Shown here: positions 49,635-60,096 of the stretch, one piece after another | Numbering within the stretch: the stretch's first letter is position 1 | Layout of the letters: every line of letters begins with the position of its first letter | DNA from: Mycoplasma miroungigenitalium | GTDB lineage: Bacteria; Bacillota_I; Bacilli_A; Mycoplasmatales; Metamycoplasmataceae | DNA: 64,000 bases | Assembly: GCF_013008635.1 (NCBI RefSeq) | Contig: NZ_CP053096.1 | Span: 62,001-126,000, forward strand | Reading direction: 5' to 3' | Translations under genes and position numbers: made by a program | Notes under the pieces: model-generated | What the model was told of the DNA's origin: nothing | The model's database searches: none | What the model saw: the letters and a program-made list of their open reading frames with translations, nothing else

Positions 49635-51133
49635 TATTTAAAGAAGTCTTTCAAATGTCTGCCTTTACGTGTTGAATTCTTTAGTTTACGTAAAATTTTA
49701 TTTTCAATTTGGCGGATACGTTCTTTAGAAACGCCGCGTTCTTTTGCTAATTCTTCTAGAGGTGTTATTTGGTATTTCTCGCCATTTTCATCAACTCCAA
49801 CACCATAACGTTTACAAATTAAAACGTATTCGTCACGGTCAAGGGTATCAGTTAAAATTTCATTTAAAACATCCACCAATTCTTCCTGTGATGCAAAATC
49901 TGTAGGACTAACAACACTTTCATCTTTAACAAAATCTGAAAATGCAGAGTCGTTTTCTTTTCCGATTTGTTTATCCAATGAAATAGGGTCGATGTTTATT
50001 TTACGAATATATCTAACCTTTTCGGCTGTATATCCATTACCGAATTTTTCTGCTATCTCTTCATCGGTTGGTTCTGTTCCATTTTCTTGGTGTAGTTCAC
50101 GTTCAATTTTAGTTATTTTATTAATTGTTTCAACCATGTGAACTGGAACACGAATGGTACGTGCTTGGTCTGCAACAGCTCGTGTAATGGCTTGACGAAT
50201 TCATCAAGTTGCATATGTTGAAAACTTGAATCCTTTTGAAACATTATATTTTTGCACAGCTTTAACAATTCCAGAGTTACCTTCAGAAATAAGGTCAATA
50301 AAGCTTAATCCACGGTTTTTGTATTTTTTGGCATTATTGATAACAAGACGTAAATTACGCTTAATCAGTTTGTCACGCGCGCGTTTTCCTTTAAATCCGC
50401 CTTTTTCCATTTCGTGAGCAAGAGCTTCCTCTTCCTCTTTGTTTAACAATTTCCCGTATTTACCAATTCAACGCATGTATCATTTAACAATATCGTTTGT
50501 TTCGGTTAGTTTATTACGCAAATCATGAGCAGAAATATTATCTTCTTCTTTAGATAAGTCAATTTCTTCATCTTCGAAAGTTTCAATTTCTAAATCATCA
50601 TCAGTTATGTCTTTAGATTTTTTTCTGGCGTCTTTTTTAGCATTTTTACGGTTTTTCTTTTCGATTATTTCTTCTTCTTCCTCTTCGGCATAGCTAGAAT
50701 CATCAGAGTATTCATAATCGTCATCGTAAGTGAATTCTTGAGTATATTCATCGTCGAATTCGCCGATATCTATTGTTCCGTCAAGCTCATTATCATGTTC
50801 AAAATCTTCTTCTTCAACTAATGTACGCTTTTTAAATGTGTCTTCTTCATTGACTATTTCTTCTACTTCTTCATCGGTGATATCTTCCATTTCATCAGTA
50901 ATGTCCGATTCTCCAACTTCTAAGTCATCTCCCTCATCGACTTCATCTGAAATTAGATTCATTTCATGAAGATTTTCCAACATTTCGTCCATTTGATCAT
51001 CAGGTATCTCTACTTTGATTTGGTCTAAATATTCGAAAATATCAGCTTGAGATAGCTTTTCACGATTTTGTTTTTTGGCGTGCTTTTGCACTAATTTAAT
51101 TACTGCTTCCAGTTCTTTATTCATTGTCGCCAT
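49634..51133 (-). CDS. rpoD: RNA polymerase primary sigma factor with long acidic N-terminus
   Basis: 499 residues. Residues about 1-55 form region 1.1-like helices. Residues about 56-215 form a long, highly acidic low-complexity linker (many Asp/Glu runs). Region 2 contains [33 protein letters not shown] and [31 protein letters not shown], with Trp codons as TGA. Region 4 has [27 protein letters not shown]. It is the only sigma factor in this window and would read promoters of the TATAAT type. Its ATG overlaps the dnaG stop, and the order dnaG-rpoD is the classic macromolecular synthesis operon. A start three codons later is possible. Confidence 0.96.
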
Positions 51134-53034
51134 TATTTTTTCCTCCTATTTATTCTTAGCATGTTTTGAGTCATTTGCTCAAACATTGCTGGGTTTGAGG
51201 CAATAAGCCTGCTGGTTTTGGGGTCTTGTACGAACGCAATATATTTATCATCATTTTCTTTTAATGCGTTTTCGTAAATCATTTCTAAATTCATTGATAA
51301 CTTTTCTTTATCTCCGAGGTACATTTTGAAATCTTGTTTTACTGCTTCAAATTCGGATTTTAATTCTCCGTTATTAGTTATCATTGATTCAATTCATTTT
51401 TTGTCAGTTTGAGTTAATTTGCCTTTTTCGAGAATGTTTTGCACTTGCTCTTTATAGTCATCGAAAACATTGAAATTCATCTGATCTTTTCTATTTTTTT
51501 CCAGATAAAACTGAATTAGGTCTGGGAAATCGAGAATTAAATAAAATAATCTGTCAATCCAACTCAATGTGGGCAACGAATGTTTTTTTACAATGTTGAT
51601 AGGTGATGAAATTCCTTTATTGGGAATTAGATCAAAATCGTAAGGGTTCTGAGGTAAATCCGGTACATAATCAGGAACTTGATATTGATTCATGAATGTC
51701 GCTGTATCCATTTGCGGATCATTTAGATATGAATCATCATGTATTGAATATTCATTTGAATCCTGTAAATTACTTTTGAAAATAATTTTATATTTAAAAT
51801 CAGTGTAAATTTTTTCAGAATAGAAATCTCTTACATTTGACTCTGAATATTCAATATATTTTGAAAAATAAGATATAAAATTTTGAATATTATTGAGTCT
51901 ATTATCACCACCGGCAATTAATGAAAATTGGCTTTTGCCGTTTTGGTAAATATAATCTAAAGAATCTACCGAATCTTTAATAAGGTTTTTTAAATATTCA
52001 GAACCGTATTTTTTGAGGATTTCATCAGGATCAAGTCTTGTATTATTTTTTACAACTTTCGCGTGAATATTTTTAGATAGTAAATAAGATAATGATTTTA
52101 GAGTTGCGTTTTGTCCGGCGCCATCGCCATCTAAAAACATTATTATTGTTTTATTATTCAATAATTTGAAGTGTTTATTAGTTAGCGCTGTGCCCATTAA
52201 GGCAACTGCGTTATTAATGTCAGCTTTATGGAGAGCAATTACATCAAAGAAACCTTCTGTAATTATCAGTTCTTTTGTTTCAAGAAAATCTTTAGCTTTA
52301 TAGAAATTGTAAAGAAGTTCGGATTTTTGAAATAAATGAGATTCAACACTATTTATATATTTTGGTTTAACATCTTTCTCTAAAGTACGTGCACTAAATC
52401 CGACAATTTTTCCGTCATCATTTCTAATACCAAACGTAACACGATTGTTGAATGATGGTTGCAATGATTCAGGATTAATTAAACCCGCTTTAGCAAATAA
52501 TGTTGGATTTTGTTTGATATCGTCGCCGAAAAATTCCAAAAAGTTTTCTTTAGAGGCAAAACCAATATCAAAATTTCTTAAAAGATCATTCGATAAATCC
52601 CTTGAGTTATAAAAACTATTTAGTGTGGTATTTTTGAGTCTTGTAAATTCCAACTTAAAGAATGAATTAGCCTTATCTAAAAGATCTAAAACTTCTAAAT
52701 CAGATTGTGAATATTTCGAAGGTTTTTGATAAAAAATGTGTGAATCATAATTAATGGTCGCTTCGTCAGCCAGCAGTTTTAAGGTATCGGGATAAGAAAG
52801 CTTTTTAAATTTCATCAAAAACGAAATCAAATTTCCGCCAACACCACAAACAAAACATTTAAACAATTGTTTAGTTTCACTAACATGCATTGAAGGGTTG
52901 GAATCATCATGGAAAGGACATAAACAAACAAAACTTTGACCCGATTTAGACAAAGTTATATATTTATTTATCACCTCAACAATGTCGTAGTGAGATAGTA
53001 TTTCATCTTGTAATTGCTTAAAATTTGTATTCAT
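51133..53034 (-). CDS. dnaG: DNA primase
   Basis: 633 residues. The zinc-binding domain has Cys39, His42, Cys60 and Cys63 (CPFH ... FKCFVCG). The TOPRIM core has ELIITEGFFDVIALHKA and IIMFLDGDGAGQNA. An in-frame TGA at residue 547 would end the protein early in the standard code; as Trp it reads on through KKWIESMITNNGELK to the helicase-binding C-terminal domain. The 83-residue open frame there is part of dnaG and is not a separate gene. It starts two bases from the glyS stop and its own stop overlaps the rpoD ATG. Confidence 0.96.
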
Positions 53035-53036
53035 AT

Positions 53037-54395
53037 TTAAATGTGGTTAATTAATTCGCTAATTTTTACTCTTTTTTGCTCCATAGTGTCTCTGTCGCGA
53101 ATTGTAACAGATTCATCTTCTAAAGTATTGAAATCAATGGTTACACATTTTGGTGTACCAATCGCGTCTTGTCTACGGTATCTTTTACCAATAGAAGCCG
53201 TTTCATCGTAAACTACGCTAATACCTTTTTCTAGAATCATTTCATAAATCTCTGTTGCTTTATCATTTAATTTTTTAACTAACGGTAAGACAGCAACTTT
53301 GTATGGCGCTAGCTCTTTAGAAAAATGCATAACAATTCTTGTTTCGTTTTCTAAAACTTCTTCGTCATATGCTTCAATTAAAATTGCAAACATAAGTCTA
53401 TCTAGACCCATAGATGGTTCAATTACGTAAGGAATGTATTTTTCATTAGTGGTTGGTTCTAAATATTCCAAACTTTCACTAGTAGCATTTTGGTGCGCGG
53501 TTAAGTCATAATTCGTACGGTTAGCAATGCCTAATAACTCGCCTCATCCGAACGGAAATAAATATTCAATATCGCTAGTTGCTGACGAATAATGTGACAA
53601 TTCTTTAGGGTCGTGAGCTCTTAATCTTGTATTTTGCTCGCTTAATCCTAATTTTCTAACAAATTTAATCGATTTATCAATGTAATAATCGAAAATCTCG
53701 TCAGCTTGCGATGGGTGACAAAACACTTCTAATTCCATTTGTTCAAATTCTCTAGTACGGAAAATGAAATTACCTGGTGTAACCTCGTTTCTGAAACTTT
53801 TACCAACTTGGCCAATGCCCATCGGCATTTTTGCCCTCATTGAACGTTGGACGTTTTTGAAATTAACCATAATACCTTGAGTTGTTTCGGGACGAAGATA
53901 AATCTTGCTTTTCGTTTCTTCTGTAACACCTTGTTTCGTTTCAAACATCAAATTAAATTTTCTTACGTCGCTTCATTCACATTTATCGCCTTCATATTTT
54001 GTGACGTTTTTTACTAAGAATTCTTTCATTTCGTCGAAACTTAATGTTTCAGCAACTATATTCGGATTGAATTCTTCAATCAATTTATCAGCTCTATATC
54101 TTTTACCATTTACTTTATTTTCAATTAATGGATCATTAAAATTGACAACATGACCTGAAGTTACTCAAACCTGTGGATTCATCAAAATTTTTGAATCTAA
54201 TAAGTAATTATTTTTTTCGCTTTGGATAAAACAACGTTTTCATACAGCTTCAATATTATCTTTTAAAGTGGCTCCCAACGGTCCATAGTCTCATGTATTA
54301 GCTAATCCGCCATAAATTTCGCTCCCTTGAAAAACGAAACCAGAGGCTTTAAGGTGGTTAATTAGAGTAGTTATGTTTTTGTCTTTGTTTAACAT
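53037..54395 (-). CDS. glyS: Glycyl-tRNA synthetase (single-chain alpha2 type)
   Basis: 452 residues, class II. The N-terminus contains [22 protein letters not shown] (TGA Trp), typical of the alpha2 GlyRS. Motif 2 is [23 protein letters not shown] and motif 3 is [18 protein letters not shown]. The C-terminal anticodon-binding domain has [13 protein letters not shown] and [15 protein letters not shown]. This form replaces the glyQ/glyS heterotetramer of many bacteria and is the one found in mycoplasmas. First gene of the dnaG-rpoD operon. No T-box leader is seen in the 70 bases upstream. Confidence 0.96.
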
Positions 54396-54465
54396 ATTTA
54401 TTTCCTCATTTCATAAAATTTATTCGTTGATTACAGGAACCGATGAATTAAAATTTGACAATTCT

Positions 54466-55311
54466 TTAAAATAATGCTGTCTTTGTAATGATTTCGAATA
54501 ATCTTAATCCGATTACTACAACGAATGCTAAAAGAATAATTATTGCAATTATTAGCAATATTGTTGCAAATTTATTTTTCGATGGCGCATTGTATTTAGT
54601 TGCTTTAATTTCTTGTTCATAAGGAATTAGCAATTCTTCTGTTTCGTAAATGTCAACTTTTGATTCTAAGTTTTCTTGCTCAACTACTACATCGTCATTT
54701 GACATTTTTTCGGTTTCGCCGTTTGTATCTACAACTTCAACATTTTGGGTTTCAGTTTCAGCTTTTTCGGTTTCAACAATAGATTCTTGCTCTTGTGTTG
54801 GTTCAATAATTTCTTTTTGAGGCGCAACAACCAAATCATGAGCAGTTGTATTTGAAGTTATAACCGCATATTTATATGCATTTTTTGGTACAAAAATAAT
54901 AAATTTATCATCTAATAATACATTTGATGTTTCTCAAGCTATAGAAACATTTTCGCTAGAATTTTCAGGTTTGTAAAACGCTTGATTATCAGGAGTATCC
55001 TTTGCAGTATAGTCGATGCATAGTTTTGATAAAAGTTGTTTAAACTCTGCGTTTAGTTCTTCATGTAATTTAATTGTTTCTTTAACATGTATGTAAGCCT
55101 TAATTGTTACTAAATCTTGTAACAAATCATCCACGTCATCAAAGTTATGTTTTACACGGAAGTAGTCAGTTTGACTTACTTGTTGATGAGTTATTGTTGC
55201 GTTGATGATTTTTACCTTTTCAACATATTTTTTCAATGAATTAATTAGTTCATCTTGGTCTAAATTGACAAAGTATTCTAAGTCAATAATTTTTTTATTT
55301 GCTTGATTCAT
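54466..55311 (-). CDS. Tail-anchored protein of unknown function (281 aa)
   Basis: The frame needs one TGA Trp at about residue 127. Residues about 1-120 look helical and soluble (LDQDELINSLKKYVEKVK). A small central piece with VPKNAYKYAVITSN follows. An acidic Glu/Thr/Gln-rich linker runs over about residues 160-235. A single transmembrane segment sits near the C-terminus (ATILLIIAIIILLAFVVVIGLRLF). There is no N-terminal signal, so the bulk should be cytoplasmic with the membrane anchor at the end. I do not recognise a family. It lies upstream of glyS on the same strand with a 70-base gap and diverges from the S1-domain gene. Confidence 0.8.
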
Positions 55312-55566
55312 AATATTTCCTTTACTGATTTTAATTCAACTATAACGGGTGTGCAATTCGCATTTTTACAACCAAAAACCCATATAATAATTGATAATTG
55401 AATTATATACTAAATATATAAATATCGATAATCTTTGTTATAGCACGAAATATATTGAATTTAAGGGCTTTTCGAAAAAAAATATAATCAGCTCTTATTT
55501 TTTTAAAAAAAACATGTTTAATTTATTATTTTTCATTAATTTCGATTATTAATTTATAATTGTAAT

Positions 55567-55920
55567 ATGAATAAAAAAGGTGATATATTATTTGGGAAAA
55601 TAATACATATTTGCATTGACGGGTTAACGGTCTTAACAAACAAAAAATATGTATTCGAAATTCCTAAAAAAAATGTAACTGATTGAGCCTGAAAAAACCT
55701 GTTCAATGAGTTTAAATTAAGAGATAATGTTAACTTTATCGTAGAAGAAATAGACAACGAAAACAAAACAGGAATTGGAAATTTCAAGGCAAACCACAGT
55801 TATTTTGCTCGCTCTCCATTCGTTGAAGAATTAAAGGAAACAAAACACGGTTTTAAAAATTTAAAAAAATCTATTGATACCGAAGTTATTGTTTGGGATA
55901 TGCAAAATAACCGGAGTTAA
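55567..55920 (+). CDS. S1-like RNA-binding protein (117 aa)
   Basis: The first 75 residues fit an S1/OB-fold: KKGDILFGKIIHICIDGLTVLTNKKYVFEIP, then FKLRDNVNFIVEEIDNENKTGIGNF, ending before an RSPFVEEL segment. Two TGA codons encode Trp (TDWAWKNLF). S1-type domains of this size bind RNA, and similar short proteins occur next to pgi in some mycoplasmas. The degree of sequence identity to a true S1 motif is modest. Two bases separate it from the next gene, so the three genes 55.6-58.5 kb form one operon. No terminator lies between them. Confidence 0.65.
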
Positions 55921-55922
55921 CC

Positions 55923-57164
55923 ATGTCTAAATTAACACTAAAAGCTTTTAATTACCATCCTGATTTCAATAATGAAAGTCTTATTGAAAAAGCAACAGGA
56001 ATAATTCGGGGGATTAAATTAAAGACTATAGTCGGCTTTGAAAATTTTGGTTTTCATGAACTCGCATTAAACTTTGGTCAATTTAATTTAAATGAAATTA
56101 CCGATTTTGCAGAAAGAATAATAAAACAAAATACGAAAAATATAATCATATTTACCGATTCAAGAACGAGAGACAATATCAATGCCGCAATGGATTTTGT
56201 TTATTTTTATGACCTTCTAGGTGCCAATAAAATAAAATACGAAATTATAAATTGCGATGAAAGCTATACTAATTGATTTGATAAATATGAATTTTTTAAA
56301 AAAACTTACTGCTTTGAAAACACAAGTTTCGTTTTTACCAAACTCAATACTTTTACTGATTCATTCGTAGAATTTATCAAAGTGTTTTTAAATTATATGC
56401 AATTAAAAAATGGTTATTATAGGACACTTGAACGTTGTTTTATAATAGGAAAACAATGCCTTGAAGACCAATTGAATTTCATTGAAACAGTTGAAGATAA
56501 TAGACTTATAAGCCCAAATATCTTGGATGAAAGATTTTCTTTTTTTAGTGAAATAAACTTGCTTTTAATGCATATCAATGGCATAAACATTAATAATGTT
56601 TTAGAAGGTTATACGTCCGCATCAATTGATTTCACTAGTGAAGACATAAAAAATAATTTGGCGTTCCAATATGGATATATAAACAGTGTTCTCAAATATG
56701 AAAAAAAGCAGAATATCTTAATTGGTGGCAACCAAAGCCTGAATAAATTATTATTAATTCAAGCTAAATTGAGTAACGAAAACATACAAAAACACAACAA
56801 CCTTACAAATACAATGTGCTTTCCAGAAGATATTTATACATATGCGCCGTATACAATCGGTATGAATCATAGGTTTTTCGCTTCATATATTACTTTTCAC
56901 CAAGAAAAAACCGATTTTAGAATTACGCCAGAGCTAAACGAGAATGATGGAATTCCAGCATTTAAACAAAATAGGTTAAGCGAGGCGAACAAATTAATAA
57001 CTGATGGAGTATTGACAACATTGTCTCACATTGCCAATATCCCTTTGTGTCAAATAATACTTAACAATAATTCAGAAGGTGTCTTAGGAGCATATGTGTG
57101 TTTCATCTACTGGTCGCAAATTTATGAATCATATTTAAATAAATCTAACCCATTTGCGGTGTAA
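55923..57164 (+). CDS. Diverged phosphoglucose isomerase-like protein (413 aa)
   Basis: It resembles the overall layout of the neighbouring pgi product. It has an N-terminal domain with IRGIKLKTIVGFENFGFHELAL in the place of the IGIGGSYLGAKA sugar-binding stretch. The second domain has a YEKKQNILIGGNQSLN segment in place of the EGKNGRGLFP text. The C-terminal helix GAYVCFIYWSQIYESYLNKSNPF matches AYLLGVNPF. The PGI signatures (SKSGKTLET, GGRFSVLS) are missing, so the active site appears lost. It is nearly as long as pgi and intact, which argues for a kept function, perhaps structural or regulatory. One TGA Trp. The homology call is from pattern comparison only. Confidence 0.6.
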
Positions 57165-57175
57165 AAGGAGTATAT

Positions 57176-58462
57176 ATGAAAACTATAGAATTGAACGTAT
57201 CGAAAGCTATCGATTCAAAAGAATTTAATGAATACCAAGAAAGAGTATCTAAAATTCACAATGCAATTAAAACTAAAACGGTTATAGAAAAAGATTGATT
57301 AGGTTGAATTGACCTACCTAAAAAATTTAAAGATGAAGAATATAAAAAAATGCAAAACATTGCTCAACGTTGAATTAATTCTAATATTGAAGTTGTAGTT
57401 GTTATTGGAATTGGTGGGTCGTACTTAGGTGCTAAAGCAGGATATGAATTTATTTATGGGGCTTATTCAAATAAAAAACCTAAAATGGAGATTCTTTTTA
57501 CCGGTAATTGTGTAAGCGCTGAAAGTTTAGTTTCCCAATTGCAGTATGTTGAAAATAAACGTTTTGCTATTAATGTAATCTCAAAAAGCGGTAAAACCCT
57601 TGAAACATCAATAGCTTTCAGAGAATTTAGAAAATTATTGGAACTTAAGGTGGGCTCAATCAAAGCAAAGGATTTAATTGTTGCTACCACCGATAAATCA
57701 AAGGGTATTCTTTATGATTTAGCAACATCAAAAGGCTATGATAAATTAATTATTCCTGATGATGTTGGTGGGCGTTTCAGTGTTTTAAGTCCTGTTGGAT
57801 TATTCCCATTCATTTGTGCAGGACTAAACACAGAGGCTTTACTGTTAGGTGCTCAACAGGCTCTAAAAAATAATTCCAGTGAAGAAATTGACAAAAACGA
57901 TGCTTACAAATACGCTGTTACTAGACACTTTTTATCAAAAAACTATTCATTAGAACTACTTGTTAGTTATGAGCCAAAATTGCAATTCTTTCAAGAGTGA
58001 TGAAAACAACTATTTGCTGAAAGCGAAGGCAAAAATGGTAGAGGTCTGTTCCCTGCCAGTTCGCAATTTTCAACAGATTTACACTCAATTGGGCAATTTA
58101 TTCAAGACGGAAATAAAGTTTTATTTGAAACTTCTCTGTTTTTAAAAAATCCAAATACCAACTTCAAAATTTCAAAGGATTCAGAAAACTTGGATAAAAT
58201 CTCATATCTAGATGGCAAGGAAGTGCACAAAGTAAATTGAGCAATCTTTGAAGCGACATTAGGTGCTCACCATCAAACTGCAAAAATACCTAATATTATT
58301 ATTGAATATGATAAAACTGATGAATTCACGCTAGGTTATTTATTCCAATTCTTTATGATTGCTTTAACAATGTCAGCTTATTTATTAGGCGTGAATCCAT
58401 TTAACCAACCTGGCGTCGAAGTTTACAAAACAAACATGATCAAAACCTTATCAGAAATTTAA
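57176..58462 (+). CDS. pgi: Glucose-6-phosphate isomerase
   Basis: Glycolytic enzyme interconverting glucose 6-phosphate and fructose 6-phosphate, 428 residues. Motifs present are IGIGGSYLGAKA (about 82-93), NVISKSGKTLETS (about 139-151), DDVGGRFSVLSPVG (about 198-211) and ESEGKNGRGLFP, with several TGA-coded Trp. The C-terminal catalytic Lys region (NPFNQPGVEVYK) is present. It follows the PGI-like gene by 11 bases and an AAAAGGAG ribosome site, and ends in a terminator. Presence of pgi argues that this organism ferments sugars. Confidence 0.96.
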
Positions 58463-58485
58463 AAAAGCGGCACCGCTTTTTTATT
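58462..58485. terminator. Convergent terminator after pgi
   Basis: AAAAAAGCGG-CA-CCGCTTTTTT forms a compact stem with T runs on both strands and serves pgi and the opposing ABC transporter operon. Confidence 0.85.
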
Positions 58486-59275
58486 TGCCGCTTTTTTGTT
58501 GAATAAATTGTATGTTTTTATTGAAATATGTACGATAACCAAATTCCAATGTAATCATAACGCAAATTGATACAGAAGCTAATATTCCCAGCATAATTGC
58601 TATTTGATACATAATTGCGTTTGATGGATTGGTGCCTGAAAGAATTTGACCAGTCATCATACCAGGTAAGAAAATTATTCCCATTCCTAGCATTGAGTTG
58701 ATTGTTGGCATAATAGCTGAATCAAAAGCCTTTAAGAGTATTTCTTTAATAGCGGTTTTAGGGGTGGCTCCAAGTATTAGTTTTTCTTCAATTTCTTCTC
58801 TTCTTTCATTCATTTGCTCAACTAACACTTTAATTCCAAGCGAAATACCAGTCATTGAATTACCAACCAGCATACCCGCTAATGGAATTACATACTGAGG
58901 GTCAAATCAAACTGGGATACCAACAACAACTAATACAAAATAGAATATTGCGGTAAGACTGCCAGACATCATAGCAATAGCTATAATTAATTTAAGTTTT
59001 TTTGACATTTTGCCTTTAAAACGTCTGAAAATAGTAAATATTGCAAAAAATTCCATAACTAATAAAACAGCAATTGTAATAAATGGATTTGGGTTATCAA
59101 TAATGTATCCTAGAGCATACCCCATGATAAATAGTTGAACGCTCATTCTTAAAGCCGCAATTAAAATATCCTTAGTTCTTTTTAATTTAATTATTAGAAC
59201 AATAGTAATAACAGCTACAAGATAAAGATATGCAAACAGTAATCTTGTGTAACTTATATTGTGGACATTATTCAT
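58481..59275 (-). CDS. ABC transporter permease, FetB/YbbM (UPF0014) family
   Basis: 264 residues with about seven hydrophobic segments. It matches the UPF0014 fold: ALRMSVQLFIMGYALGYI near the start, PLAGMLVGNSMTGISLG in the middle, and GATPKTAIKEILLKAFDSAIMPTINSMLGMGIIFLPGMMTGQILSG, the family hallmark. One TGA Trp lies at GIPVWFDP. In E. coli FetAB exports iron; the substrate here is not known. Its ATG overlaps the ATPase gene by eight bases, so the two form a two-gene transporter. Confidence 0.88.
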
Positions 59276-59906
59276 TATCTAACTCCTTAATTTTACCTTC
59301 AGAGATATGCGTTAATGTTTGAGCATATTTAGCAGCAACCTCAGGAGAGTGGGTTACCATTATTATTGTTTTATGTGTGTTTTCGGCAAATTTCGACAAA
59401 AAATTTAAAATGAAATCTTCAGTGTCTTTATCAAGCATAGATGAAGGTTCATCCAGAAGAAAAACTTCTGGACTAAGTAATAAAATTCTTGCGAGTGACA
59501 ATCTTTGTTTTTCTCCACCTGAAAGACTTCTAGCTTCGTCTTCGAGTTTTTTATTTAATTTCACATCTGTTAATATTTTGGTCATTTCTTCTTTGGTTGG
59601 TATTGTTCTAGATTGGAACTGAAAAGCTATTTTTAGATTATCTTCGATTGTTTCGCCTAAAATAATTGGTGTTTGGGATAACATGCTCACTTCTCTTCTC
59701 AAATCCAGCGAAGGGACCAAATCTAGATTACGTCCATTATAAATAATACTACCTGATGTTGGTGAAATCATTTTATTCAGCATCTTTAATAGTGTTGACT
59801 TGCCTCCACCGCTGGGTCCTGTAATTACATTGATTTTACCTTTCTCAAACTTAAGGTGCTTTATGTCTAATATATTTTCGTATTTTATATCATTTAATTC
59901 AAACAT
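59268..59906 (-). CDS. ABC transporter ATP-binding protein, FetA/YbbL type
   Basis: 212 residues. Walker A is GPSGGGKST (residues 30-38), the Q loop is SMLSQTPI, the signature is RSLSGGEKQRLSLARILL, Walker B is PEVFLLDEPSS, and the switch His is in IIMVTHSPEVAA. It partners the following UPF0014 permease. In the family the pair moves metal ions. The first gene of its operon, preceded by an AGGAGATG ribosome site. Confidence 0.93.
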   Translation of the reverse strand: MFELNDIKYENILDIKHLKFEKGKINVITGPSGGGKSTLLKMLNKMISPTSGSIIYNGRNLDLVPSLDLRREVSMLSQTPIILGETIEDNLKIAFQFQSRTIPTKEEMTKILTDVKLNKKLEDEARSLSGGEKQRLSLARILLLSPEVFLLDEPSSMLDKDTEDFILNFLSKFAENTHKTIIMVTHSPEVAAKYAQTLTHISEGKIKELDNE

Positions 59907-60096
59907 TTCATCTCCTAATATTTAAAAATTATAAACAATGTTTTAAGCACTCATTGAAATATATTTTTTTACTTATAACACTGTGTAATGTATTCATTGG
60001 CAAAATAAATATTAAATTATTAATTTAATAAAAAAATAAAACCGTGTATGACAAATTCATAGACTCGGCTTTATTTAGAGATAGAGTAATAATTAT
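59907..60096. other. Intergenic region, upstream of the ABC operon
   Basis: About 190 AT-rich bases. It should hold the promoter of the ABC operon and holds the terminator of the helicase gene (60037-60076). No other feature is seen. Confidence 0.55.
60037..60076 (-). terminator. Probable helicase gene terminator
   Basis: An imperfect stem (AAACCGtGT.TATGA / TCATA.GACtCGGCTTT on the plus strand) is followed on the minus strand by TTTTATTTTTTTATT. Confidence 0.6.

Noticed and set aside
51133-51384. Separate small gene between dnaG and rpoD
   Set aside because: It is the C-terminal part of dnaG once TGA is read as Trp.
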